The notes beneath the pieces were generated by a model. It had not been told where the DNA came from and did no database searches. It saw only the letters and a list, made by a program, of their open reading frames with translations. This document shows, in pieces, positions 1 through 4,534 of a stretch of DNA of 5,202 nt (the stretch's first letter is position 1; each line of letters starts with the position of its first letter). The stretch is from Clostridia bacterium (GTDB lineage: Bacteria; Bacillota; Clostridia; Christensenellales; Aristaeellaceae). The stretch lies in NCBI GenBank assembly GCA_017551645.1, contig JAFZLE010000021.1:1-5202 (forward strand), read 5' to 3'. A program made the translations under genes and the position numbers.

Positions 1-638
1 AGCGGTGCGAATATCTCCGCGGGGATCCCGAACGCATCAAGCACTTCCCAGGACCAATCGCGTTTTACGGGGTCTATTAGCTGCCCGGTGGATGCGATGG
101 TGTATTCGGTGCCCACCTGGCCGGTAAGGTAGTACTCAAACAGGTCGGGCATGAACAGAAGCGTGTTTTCCGCGTTGATGAAAGGCGCGGTCTTGGGGTC
201 TTTCAGCATCGCGAGAAGCTGGTAGAGCGTGTTGAACTGCATGAAAGCCAGCCCGGTGTGCTTGAAGATCTCCTCCTTGGGCATGATCTTGAACGCTTCT
301 TCCATCATGCCGTCGGTGCGGGAATCCCTGTACGCCACGGGGGAGAAAACGAGCTCGCCGTTTTTGCCGATGATGCCGAAGTCCACGCCCCAGGTGTCCA
401 CGCCGATAGCGTCGATATGGTGTCCCGCTTGGGCGGCTTTGTTTATGGCGATCTTCATTTCTTCGCACAGCCGCTCATATTCCCATACGTACTGGCCGTC
501 TTTCAGCACCGGTTCGTTTATGAAGCGATGGATCTCCTCGATCTCCAGAAGCTTTTTGCCGTCTATGGTAAGGTGACCGAGGATCGCGCGCCCGCTGGAC
601 GCGCCGAAATCAAAACCAAGATAACAACGCTTTGTCAT
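1..638 (-). CDS. rhaB: Rhamnulokinase (L-rhamnulose kinase), N-terminal part, cut by window edge
   Basis: The enzyme phosphorylates L-rhamnulose with ATP to L-rhamnulose-1-phosphate, the second step of cytoplasmic L-rhamnose catabolism. 212 complete codons are visible of a family length near 480-490, so the C-terminal ATP-binding half and catalytic base lie outside. It is an FGGY-kinase N-terminal domain: the phosphate-binding motif DFGASSGR is at residues 10-17, DTWGVDFG at 81-88, AYRDSRT at 102-108, the RhaB-typical FNTLYQL at 135-141 and MPDLF at 163-167. These last motifs separate RhaB from xylulose, glycerol and fuculose kinases. The start is ATG at 638-636, preceded by GGGGAGG (651-645) with a 6-nt spacer. 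The reading frame stays open 54 codons further upstream, but that part has a low-complexity look and crosses the predicted promoter. No other rhamnose gene is visible on the upstream side, so rhaB probably heads its transcript. The identity call is secure. Confidence 0.95.
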   Translation of the reverse strand, partial: MTKRCYLGFDFGASSGRAILGHLTIDGKKLLEIEEIHRFINEPVLKDGQYVWEYERLCEEMKIAINKAAQAGHHIDAIGVDTWGVDFGIIGKNGELVFSPVAYRDSRTDGMMEEAFKIMPKEEIFKHTGLAFMQFNTLYQLLAMLKDPKTAPFINAENTLLFMPDLFEYYLTGQVGTEYTIASTGQLIDPVKRDWSWEVLDAFGIPAEIFAP

Positions 639-675
639 ACGCTGCCTCCCCAAATAAAGGATATTCCTGCATGCT

Positions 676-704
676 ATTTTACGACTAAAAAGGAAGAATT
701 GCAA
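676..704 (-). promoter_or_regulatory. Predicted sigma-A promoter of rhaB
   Basis: On the minus strand, TTGCAA (704-699) is followed after exactly 17 nt by TAAAAT (681-676). This would start transcription near 669 and leave a 5' leader of about 30 nt carrying the GGGGAGG ribosome binding site. Spacing and hexamers are good for a housekeeping promoter. I see no clear operator for a rhamnose regulator next to it. Confidence 0.65.
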
Positions 705-763
705 GCATAAATGGAAAATAAAGAAACTGCCCGGAGAACGGCGCGGCGGCTTGCGTGTGAATT

Positions 764-837
764 CTGTACAATGATGCGGGTCTGCCATGGTCAGAGGCAT
801 GAAACAAACAGACTTTTCCCCGTATCATTCTGTGCAG
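764..837 (+). repeat. Long imperfect inverted repeat, possible structured RNA
   Basis: CTGTACA (764-770) pairs with TGTGCAG (831-837). Then ATGATGCGGG (771-780) pairs with CCCGTATCAT (819-828) across a 2-nt bulge (829-830). Further in, either GTCTG (780-784) pairs with CAGAC (809-813), or TGCC (783-786) pairs with GGCA (796-799). The two non-Watson-Crick positions (767/834 and 776/823) are G-U pairs when read as plus-strand RNA but A-C mismatches on the minus strand. That asymmetry is what a plus-strand RNA would show. I find no good promoter directly upstream, so transcription is unproven. Confidence 0.5.
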
Positions 838-858
838 ATGTGGAAAACTTTTCCACAT
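838..858. repeat. Perfect 21-bp palindrome with DnaA-box-like halves
   Basis: ATGTGGAAAA (838-847) and TTTTCCACAT (849-858) are exact reverse complements around a single C at 848. Each half contains TTTTCCACA, one base away from the DnaA box TTATCCACA. The element directly abuts the imperfect hairpin 764-837. It may be a protein-binding dyad, a pair of weak DnaA sites, or the second hairpin of one structured unit. A perfect two-fold site with a 1-bp centre favours binding of a dimeric protein over RNA folding. Confidence 0.6.
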
Positions 859-1013
859 AGGGGTGCAAATTCGGGGAATACAGCGGTTATACTACGGTAT
901 TTCAGGGGTCAGCCCTGTGGAAAAAGCGCAAAGCCGCGGATGGTATTTTCCGAACGCAGTCTGTAATGTTCGAGGAGATTCGAAAAGTGCGCGGGCGATC
1001 TGAAGAAAAGCAT

Positions 1014-1040
1014 AAAAAACAGGAGGCGCGATGCCTCCTG
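1014..1040 (-). terminator. Rho-independent terminator after the DUF4160 gene
   Basis: CAGGAGGC (1020-1027) pairs with GCCTCCTG (1033-1040) in an 8-bp stem with a 5-nt loop. On the minus strand the stem is followed by six T (complement of 1019-1014). It lies 14 nt beyond the stop codon of the minus-strand gene. There is no T tract on the plus-strand side, so it works in one direction. Confidence 0.9.
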
Positions 1041-1054
1041 CCGATAAACAGGCT

Positions 1055-1321
1055 TTACCTTAAAGGCTCGATACGGAACACGGCGTTTCCATCCATCATG
1101 ACGTGCCAGTTGGCGTTAAGGTCGTCCTGATGTATGGTGAGCCATGCCTGGACCAGTACGCTCTTAGACGCGTGCATATGCCCGTCCAGCACCTCGCCGG
1201 TGAGGGCAACGATGATCTCCTCGTCTTTGTACACGGCATGGATGTGAGGAACCTTGAGGTCCCTGGACTTATCGGTGTACATGTATATGATTATGCCGTA
1301 GAACAGGCTGATAGGTGTCAT
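1055..1321 (-). CDS. DUF4160-family protein, 88 aa, function unknown
   Basis: A small soluble protein that I recognise as DUF4160. It opens with the family-typical ISLFYGIII stretch (residues 4-12). The signature PHIHA follows at 26-30, VQAW at 57-60, NW at 71-72 and the C-terminal RIEPLR at 83-88. Full family length is about 80-90 residues, so it appears intact. I chose ATG at 1321-1319 because GGAGGT (1334-1329) sits 7 nt upstream and family similarity begins there; an in-frame ATG at 1402 would add 27 unrelated residues with no SD. DUF4160 genes are often found next to a DUF2442 gene, and such pairs have been suggested to be toxin-antitoxin-like. Here a terminator follows at once and no partner is visible on either side. 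The protein has no established biochemical function, and I assign none. Confidence 0.85.
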   Translation of the reverse strand: MTPISLFYGIIIYMYTDKSRDLKVPHIHAVYKDEEIIVALTGEVLDGHMHASKSVLVQAWLTIHQDDLNANWHVMMDGNAVFRIEPLR

Positions 1322-1346
1322 AGCAGCTACCTCCAAACTTCGGTTA

Positions 1347-1352
1347 ATTATA
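1347..1352 (-). promoter_or_regulatory. Possible -10 box of the DUF4160 gene
   Basis: A perfect TATAAT reads on the minus strand (1352-1347), about 13 nt upstream of the SD. That would give a start near 1340 and a leader of about 20 nt. No good -35 lies at 16-18 nt, and there is no TGn extension, so the promoter is weak, activated, or misplaced. Confidence 0.4.
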
Positions 1353-1388
1353 CCTGCCAGATGCGTCGAAACGGTATCATAAAGATTT

Positions 1389-1413
1389 CGATTAATTTGC
1401 AAAAGAATTAACG
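1389..1413. repeat. AT-rich dyad between the divergent promoters
   Basis: CG-A-TTAATT (1389-1397) and AATTAACG (1406-1413) form an 8-bp inverted repeat with one bulged A and an 8-nt centre. It lies between the -10 of the DUF4160 gene and the -35 of the mgtE promoter, a usual place for a shared operator. It could also be chance in an AT-rich stretch. Confidence 0.3.
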
Positions 1414-1442
1414 GATTGAAACAATTTGTGAACTGAATAATC

Positions 1443-1472
1443 TTGACGAACTTGCTGCCATAGGAGTAAAAT
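1443..1472 (+). promoter_or_regulatory. Predicted sigma-A promoter of the mgtE operon
   Basis: TTGACG (1443-1448) is followed after 18 nt by TAAAAT (1467-1472), predicting a start near 1479. The first mgtE start codon is at 1661, so the transcript would carry an unusually long leader of about 180 nt. That length is typical of genes controlled by leader RNA. Confidence 0.7.
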
Positions 1473-1515
1473 AATACAGGTTTTGGTAAAACTATATGCA
1501 GGGAGGTGTGAGCGC

Positions 1516-1599
1516 ATGGAATGCGGCGACAGAAGTATGTCTAATGACGGCGTGCCTCGAGGTAGTATGAACGCCGCAGACGCGCGCGTTCACATCTGA
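1516..1599 (+). CDS. Candidate 27-aa leader peptide upstream of mgtE
   Basis: An ATG with a strong SD, GGGAGG (1501-1506), and a 9-nt spacer opens a 27-codon ORF ending in TGA (1597-1599). The peptide begins MECGDRSMSN and ends in ADARVHI. It is hydrophilic, has four acidic residues and one proline, and lacks a membrane segment, so it is not an obvious toxin or signal peptide. Several codons (AGA, AGT, CGA, GGT) differ from the GC-ending codons of the neighbouring genes. The ORF spans almost exactly the closing stem of the leader RNA, with the stop codon at the end of its 3' arm. A translating ribosome would therefore open that structure. Leader peptides regulate magnesium transporters in enterobacteria (mgtL, mgtP), which is only an analogy: no sequence similarity is seen. 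It may instead be a chance ORF within a structured leader. Confidence 0.5.
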   Translation: MECGDRSMSNDGVPRGSMNAADARVHI

Positions 1600-1609
1600 C
1601 CTTCCGGTT

Positions 1610-1652
1610 CGCCTTCCCGGCGCATATGCGCCTTATTTTGCATTGGAAGGCG
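1610..1652 (+). promoter_or_regulatory. Anti-Shine-Dalgarno stem over the mgtE ribosome binding site
   Basis: CGCCTTCC (1610-1617) is the exact complement of GGAAGGCG (1645-1652), which contains the SD of the first mgtE gene. A further U-G pair at 1609/1653 is possible. The resulting stem would enclose the terminator hairpin 1619-1632. A second CCTTCC at 1600-1605 can also pair with this SD, or alternatively with the leader-ORF SD GGGAGG (1501-1506, one G-U). The complementarity is direct; control of translation is inferred. Confidence 0.5.
1619..1639 (+). terminator. Putative intrinsic terminator / attenuator before mgtE
   Basis: GGCGC-ATAT-GCGCC (1619-1632, a perfect palindrome) is followed by TTATTTT (1633-1639). 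The stem is short (5-6 bp) but fully G-C at the base, and the U tract is interrupted by one A. It lies after the leader ORF and 21 nt before the mgtE start, inside the predicted operon leader. It therefore fits an attenuator better than the end of a preceding gene. Confidence 0.55.
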
Positions 1653-1660
1653 GTGTTTTT

Positions 1661-3019
1661 GTGGATTGGGATACCGTTACCTCCCGGCTGAATCAAATGC
1701 TGGCAGAGGGAAAAACCGCGCAGCTGCGCGGTGCGCTTCGCATGCTCAACAGAGTTGACGTGGCGCAATATTTAAGCGGTCTTGACACCGACAAAATGCT
1801 GCTGGTGTTCAGGCTCCTGCCATCGTCCATAGCTTCGGACGTGTTTTCGTATATGGACGACGAGCAAAGGGAAAAGCTGATCTTTTCCATAGGCGACAGG
1901 GAGATCAGCCGGCTCATAGACGATATGTTCATAGACGACGCGGTGGACTTTCTTGAGGATATGCCCCAGGACCTGGTCACCCGCGTGCTCGCCAACGTGT
2001 CCCCGGATACCAGGGACACCATCAACCGTTTCCTGAAATACCCGGAAAACAGCGCAGGCAGCATAATGACGGTGGAATACTGCGCTTTCCCGGGCCGTTT
2101 GACGGTGGACGAGGCGATGGACGAGATCAAGCGCACGGGGCTTGACAAGGAGACCGTCAACACTCTGTACGTGATAGACGAAAACGGCATACTGACCGGC
2201 ACGGTTCCCCTCAGGAAGCTTATCTGCGCCTCGGAAGACGCGACGCTTTCAAGCATAATGGAGACCGTGTTCGTATCCGTGCATACCCTGGACGACAGGG
2301 AGCAGGTAGCCGCCACCGTTCAGAAATATGACCTGCTGGCGGTGCCCGTTACCGACAGGGAAGGCCGGATGGTGGGCATAATCACCCTGGACGACATCAT
2401 GGACGTTGTCCAGGAAGAGACCACCGAAGACATTGAGATGATGAGCGCTTTGACGCCCTCCGACGATACGTACCTAAATACGGGCATCTGGGACCTGGTC
2501 AAAAACCGCCTGCCCTGGCTGGCGATCATGCTGGTGGCGTCCATATTCACGGGACTTATCATCAGCCATTACGAGGGCCTTCTGTCAGGCGCGGCGCTGG
2601 TGGGCGTAGCGCTCACCGCGTGCATACCCATGCTGATGGACACGGGCGGCAACTGCGGCCAGCAGTCTTCCACGCTGATAATCCGTTCCCTGGCAACGGG
2701 GGAGATCGCTCCCTCCGACGCGCTCAAGGTGCTTTGGAAGGAATCACGGGTGGCGCTGCTGGTGTCGGTTGTGCTGGCGCTGGTGTGCTTTGGCATACAG
2801 TACCTGCTGTTTGCCCGCCCGCTTGATGTGACGCTCGTCATTTCCGGCTCGATGATACTCGCCGTGATGTTTTCAAAGGTGCTGGGCGGGCTGCTGCCCC
2901 TGGGAGCCAAGGCGCTGGGGCTTGACCCCGCGCTGACGGCGACGCCTCTCATAACCACCATGGCGGACACCTGCTCCCTGCTCATACTCTTCGCCATCGC
3001 CAGCGCAGCGCTGCTGTAA
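1661..3019 (+). CDS. mgtE: MgtE-family magnesium channel, first paralog (452 aa)
   Basis: MgtE is a dimeric, membrane-embedded Mg2+ channel whose cytosolic domains sense Mg2+ and close the pore. The domains follow the family order: a helical MgtE N domain (about 1-127) with the acidic DDAVDFLED at 92-100, the hinge YPENSAGSIMT at 127-137, a CBS pair (about 138-255) ending in the acidic TLDDIMDVVQEETTEDIE segment, a connecting helix, and five TM segments near 284-303, 307-327, 362-386, 391-415 and 426-451. The pore-lining TGGNCGQQSST is at 328-338. TMADTCSLL near 433-441 carries Asp436, equivalent to the selectivity Asp432 of Thermus MgtE. I chose GTG at 1661: GGAAGG lies 10 nt upstream, and the protein then starts MDWD, matching MDFE of the second copy. 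The TTG at 1643 adds six residues and has no SD. The length is normal for the family. It is the first gene of an operon controlled by the long leader. Confidence 0.95.
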   Translation: MDWDTVTSRLNQMLAEGKTAQLRGALRMLNRVDVAQYLSGLDTDKMLLVFRLLPSSIASDVFSYMDDEQREKLIFSIGDREISRLIDDMFIDDAVDFLEDMPQDLVTRVLANVSPDTRDTINRFLKYPENSAGSIMTVEYCAFPGRLTVDEAMDEIKRTGLDKETVNTLYVIDENGILTGTVPLRKLICASEDATLSSIMETVFVSVHTLDDREQVAATVQKYDLLAVPVTDREGRMVGIITLDDIMDVVQEETTEDIEMMSALTPSDDTYLNTGIWDLVKNRLPWLAIMLVASIFTGLIISHYEGLLSGAALVGVALTACIPMLMDTGGNCGQQSSTLIIRSLATGEIAPSDALKVLWKESRVALLVSVVLALVCFGIQYLLFARPLDVTLVISGSMILAVMFSKVLGGLLPLGAKALGLDPALTATPLITTMADTCSLLILFAIASAALL

Positions 3020-3030
3020 AGGAGGTCTAT

Positions 3031-4368
3031 ATGGATTTTGAACAGCTGAAAGACCGCCTTGACGCTCTGCTGGAGAAGGAAAGCCTAGGCGAGATGCGCG
3101 GCGCGCTGATGATGCTGAACGTGGTGGACATCGCCGCGTACATGGACACCCTTGAAGGCGAAAACCTGCTCAAGATGTACCGCATACTGCCCAAGGACAT
3201 TTCCGCCGACGTGTTCAGCTATCTGTCCGAGGATCAGCAGCAGCGGCTCATGCGGCTCATAGGCGAGACCGAGACGTCACGCCTGGTGGGCGACATGTAT
3301 GTCGACGACGCCGTTGACTTTCTTGAGGAGCTGCCGGCGAACCTGATCCGCCGGCTGCTCAGGAACGTGGACGAAGAACAGCGCAAGAACATAAACGCCT
3401 TCCTGGAATACCCGGAGAACAGCGCGGGCAGCATAATGACGGCGGAGTTCTGCGAGTTCCACGAGGGCATCACAGCGAAAGACGCGCTTAAGGAGCTTAA
3501 AAAGAACGCGCCCGACAAAGAGACGATATACACTTTGTACGTGCTGGATCCCCAGCGGCACCTGATCGGCACGCTTCCCCTCAGAAGGCTGCTGATCGCG
3601 CCGGACGAAGCCCCGATAGAGAAAATAATGACTACCGGCTTCGTGTCCGCCAGGACGTTGGACGACAGGGAATATGTGGCGGAACTTGTCAGGAAGTATG
3701 ACCTGCTTTCCGTGCCCATCGTAGACAACGAGGGCCGGATGGTAGGTATAGTCACCGCGGACGATATACTCGACGTTATCAGGCAGGAAGCTACCGAGGA
3801 CATCGAAAAGATGAACGCGTTGCTGCCTTCCGAAAGCGAGTATATCAAAACGCGTCCGGTCAAACTGGCCATGAACCGACTGCCATGGCTGCTGTTCATG
3901 ATGGTGTCCAGTATCCTCACCGAAACCATAATCGACAAGTTCTCGGCTTCCCTCACAATAGCGTTCTCCGCCTGCATACCAATGCTGATGGGCACGGGCG
4001 GCAACAGCGGCAGCCAGTCTTCCACGCTGGCGATACGCGGTCTCGCGCTGAACGAGATAAGCCCCAAAGACGCCCTGAAAGTGCTGCTTAAGGAGGCGCG
4101 GGTCAGCATAATCGTAGGCGCGGCGCTGTCGGTACTGTGCTTCGGCATCCAGACGCTGGTGTTCGGCAGAACGGTGCTGGAAGCTGGGGCGATATCCGCC
4201 GCCATGCTGTGCACGGTGATACTCGCCAAGACCATAGGCTCCATGCTGCCCCTGCTCGCCAAAAAGCTCAAGCTGGACCCGGCGCTTATGGCTGCGCCTC
4301 TTATAACCACGCTGGTCGACGTGTGTTCGCTGCTGATACTCGTGCTGTTCGCCAGCAGTGTGGCGTGA
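3031..4368 (+). CDS. mgtE: MgtE-family magnesium channel, second paralog (445 aa)
   Basis: This is a tandem paralog of the preceding gene, about half identical by eye, with the same architecture. It has an N domain (1-127) with VDDAVDFLEEL at 91-101, the hinge YPENSAGSIMT at 127-137, a CBS pair to about 255 with EATEDIEKM at 253-261, and then five TM segments near 284-303, 304-320, 356-379, 384-409 and 420-443. The pore motif is GTGGNSGSQSST (321-332), closer to the usual MgtE form than the DTGGNCGQQ of the first copy. Asp430 in TLVDVCSLL is the equivalent of Thermus Asp432. It has six residues fewer than the first copy between TM1 and TM2. The ATG at 3031 is preceded by AGGAGG (3020-3025) with a 5-nt spacer, only 11 nt after the upstream stop, so the two are co-transcribed and probably translated at similar rates. 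A strong terminator follows. Confidence 0.95.
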   Translation: MDFEQLKDRLDALLEKESLGEMRGALMMLNVVDIAAYMDTLEGENLLKMYRILPKDISADVFSYLSEDQQQRLMRLIGETETSRLVGDMYVDDAVDFLEELPANLIRRLLRNVDEEQRKNINAFLEYPENSAGSIMTAEFCEFHEGITAKDALKELKKNAPDKETIYTLYVLDPQRHLIGTLPLRRLLIAPDEAPIEKIMTTGFVSARTLDDREYVAELVRKYDLLSVPIVDNEGRMVGIVTADDILDVIRQEATEDIEKMNALLPSESEYIKTRPVKLAMNRLPWLLFMMVSSILTETIIDKFSASLTIAFSACIPMLMGTGGNSGSQSSTLAIRGLALNEISPKDALKVLLKEARVSIIVGAALSVLCFGIQTLVFGRTVLEAGAISAAMLCTVILAKTIGSMLPLLAKKLKLDPALMAAPLITTLVDVCSLLILVLFASSVA

Positions 4369-4388
4369 CAGACATCTGACTGGATTCC

Positions 4389-4422
4389 GGGGAGCCGCGA
4401 TGCGGCTCCCCATTTATGTTTT
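4389..4422 (+). terminator. Rho-independent terminator of the mgtE operon
   Basis: GGGGAGCCGC (4389-4398) pairs perfectly with GCGGCTCCCC (4402-4411) in a 10-bp stem with a GAT loop. It is followed by ATTTATGTTTT. It starts 21 nt after the second mgtE stop and separates this operon from frr. Confidence 0.9.
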
Positions 4423-4469
4423 ACGCTACGGCGCGCCCCGGCGGGCGAAGCGTGTTTACATAAAGCGTC

Positions 4470-4498
4470 TTGACACGGTGACGGAAATATCATAAAAT
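4470..4498 (+). promoter_or_regulatory. Predicted strong sigma-A promoter of frr
   Basis: A consensus -35 TTGACA (4470-4475) and TAAAAT (4493-4498) are separated by exactly 17 nt. Transcription would start near 4505, leaving a leader of about 30 nt with the frr SD. This is the best promoter in the window, as expected for a translation gene. Confidence 0.85.
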
Positions 4499-4534
4499 AA
4501 TGCCAAACAATCTATGATTCGGAGGTCGATATAT

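Larger units (their letters stand above)
705..1013. other. Non-coding intergenic stretch with several hairpins
   Basis: No convincing gene lies here. The only ORF of note on the plus strand (29 codons, 771-860) has no SD and simply runs through the inverted repeats. Besides the two repeats listed separately, there is ATAC-TACG-GTAT at 889-900, which as plus-strand RNA is a stem capped by a stable C(UACG)G tetraloop. There is also CAGGG-GTCAG-CCCTG at 903-917. The 9-mer TGTGGAAAA occurs at 839-847 and 916-924 and inverted at 849-857. Between 925 and 1013 I see nothing beyond a short TTCGA/TCGAA dyad at 969-984. It lies between two minus-strand genes: downstream of the DUF4160 terminator and upstream of rhaB. 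Confidence 0.6.
1479..1660 (+). ncRNA. Candidate cis-regulatory leader RNA of the mgtE pair
   Basis: A closing stem can form between 1504-1515 and 1586-1597: 12 bp, of which two are G-U in the plus-strand RNA. An inner stem GCGGCG (1523-1528) with CGCCGC (1572-1577) competes with CGGCGT (1548-1553) for nearly the same 3' arm. CC-TCGA-GG (1555-1562) makes a small apical hairpin. Downstream lie two CCTTCC copies (1600-1605, 1612-1617) and a terminator-like hairpin (1619-1639). GCGCAT (1512-1517), in the 5' arm of the closing stem, is complementary to ATGCGC (1626-1631) of the terminator, a possible antiterminator pairing. Clostridial and Bacillus mgtE genes often carry the M-box magnesium riboswitch, but I do not find its conserved termini here (GUUAGGUGAGGCUCC at the 5' side, GUGCUAAAGCUCUACGA at the 3' side). 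The leader also encodes a 27-codon ORF. The pairings are seen; the ligand, the switching and the link to magnesium are inferred. Confidence 0.55.

Noticed and set aside
136..710. Several open frames of 110-150 codons on both strands overlapping rhaB
   Set aside because: All are shadows of the rhaB reading frame with no recognisable protein features.
639..800. In-frame extension of rhaB by 54 codons to an ATG at 800
   Set aside because: The known RhaB N-terminus and a strong SD support the ATG at 638; the extension would cross the predicted promoter and has no SD or family similarity.
771..860. Plus-strand 29-codon ORF in the intergenic region
   Set aside because: There is no ribosome binding site, and the sequence is explained by the two inverted repeats it runs through.
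1322..1402. Longer DUF4160 protein starting at ATG 1402
   Set aside because: It lacks an SD, crosses the TATAAT box, and the added residues do not belong to the family.
1643..1660. TTG start for the first mgtE, adding six residues
   Set aside because: The SD GGAAGG lies downstream of it, and the second paralog aligns from the GTG at 1661.
1479..1660. M-box (ykoK) riboswitch
   Set aside because: It would be expected for mgtE, but the conserved 5' and 3' terminal sequences are not visible by eye. A covariance search should confirm this.
4423..4454. Imperfect inverted repeat with ACGCT/AGCGT ends between the terminator and the frr promoter
   Set aside because: The inner pairing is poor, there is no T tract, and it is GC-rich enough to be chance.
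3234..4493. Long minus-strand open frames (419 and 378 codons) opposite the second mgtE gene
   Set aside because: They have no SD, are serine- or arginine-rich in the way antisense translations of GC-rich genes are, and overlap a gene with clear family motifs.
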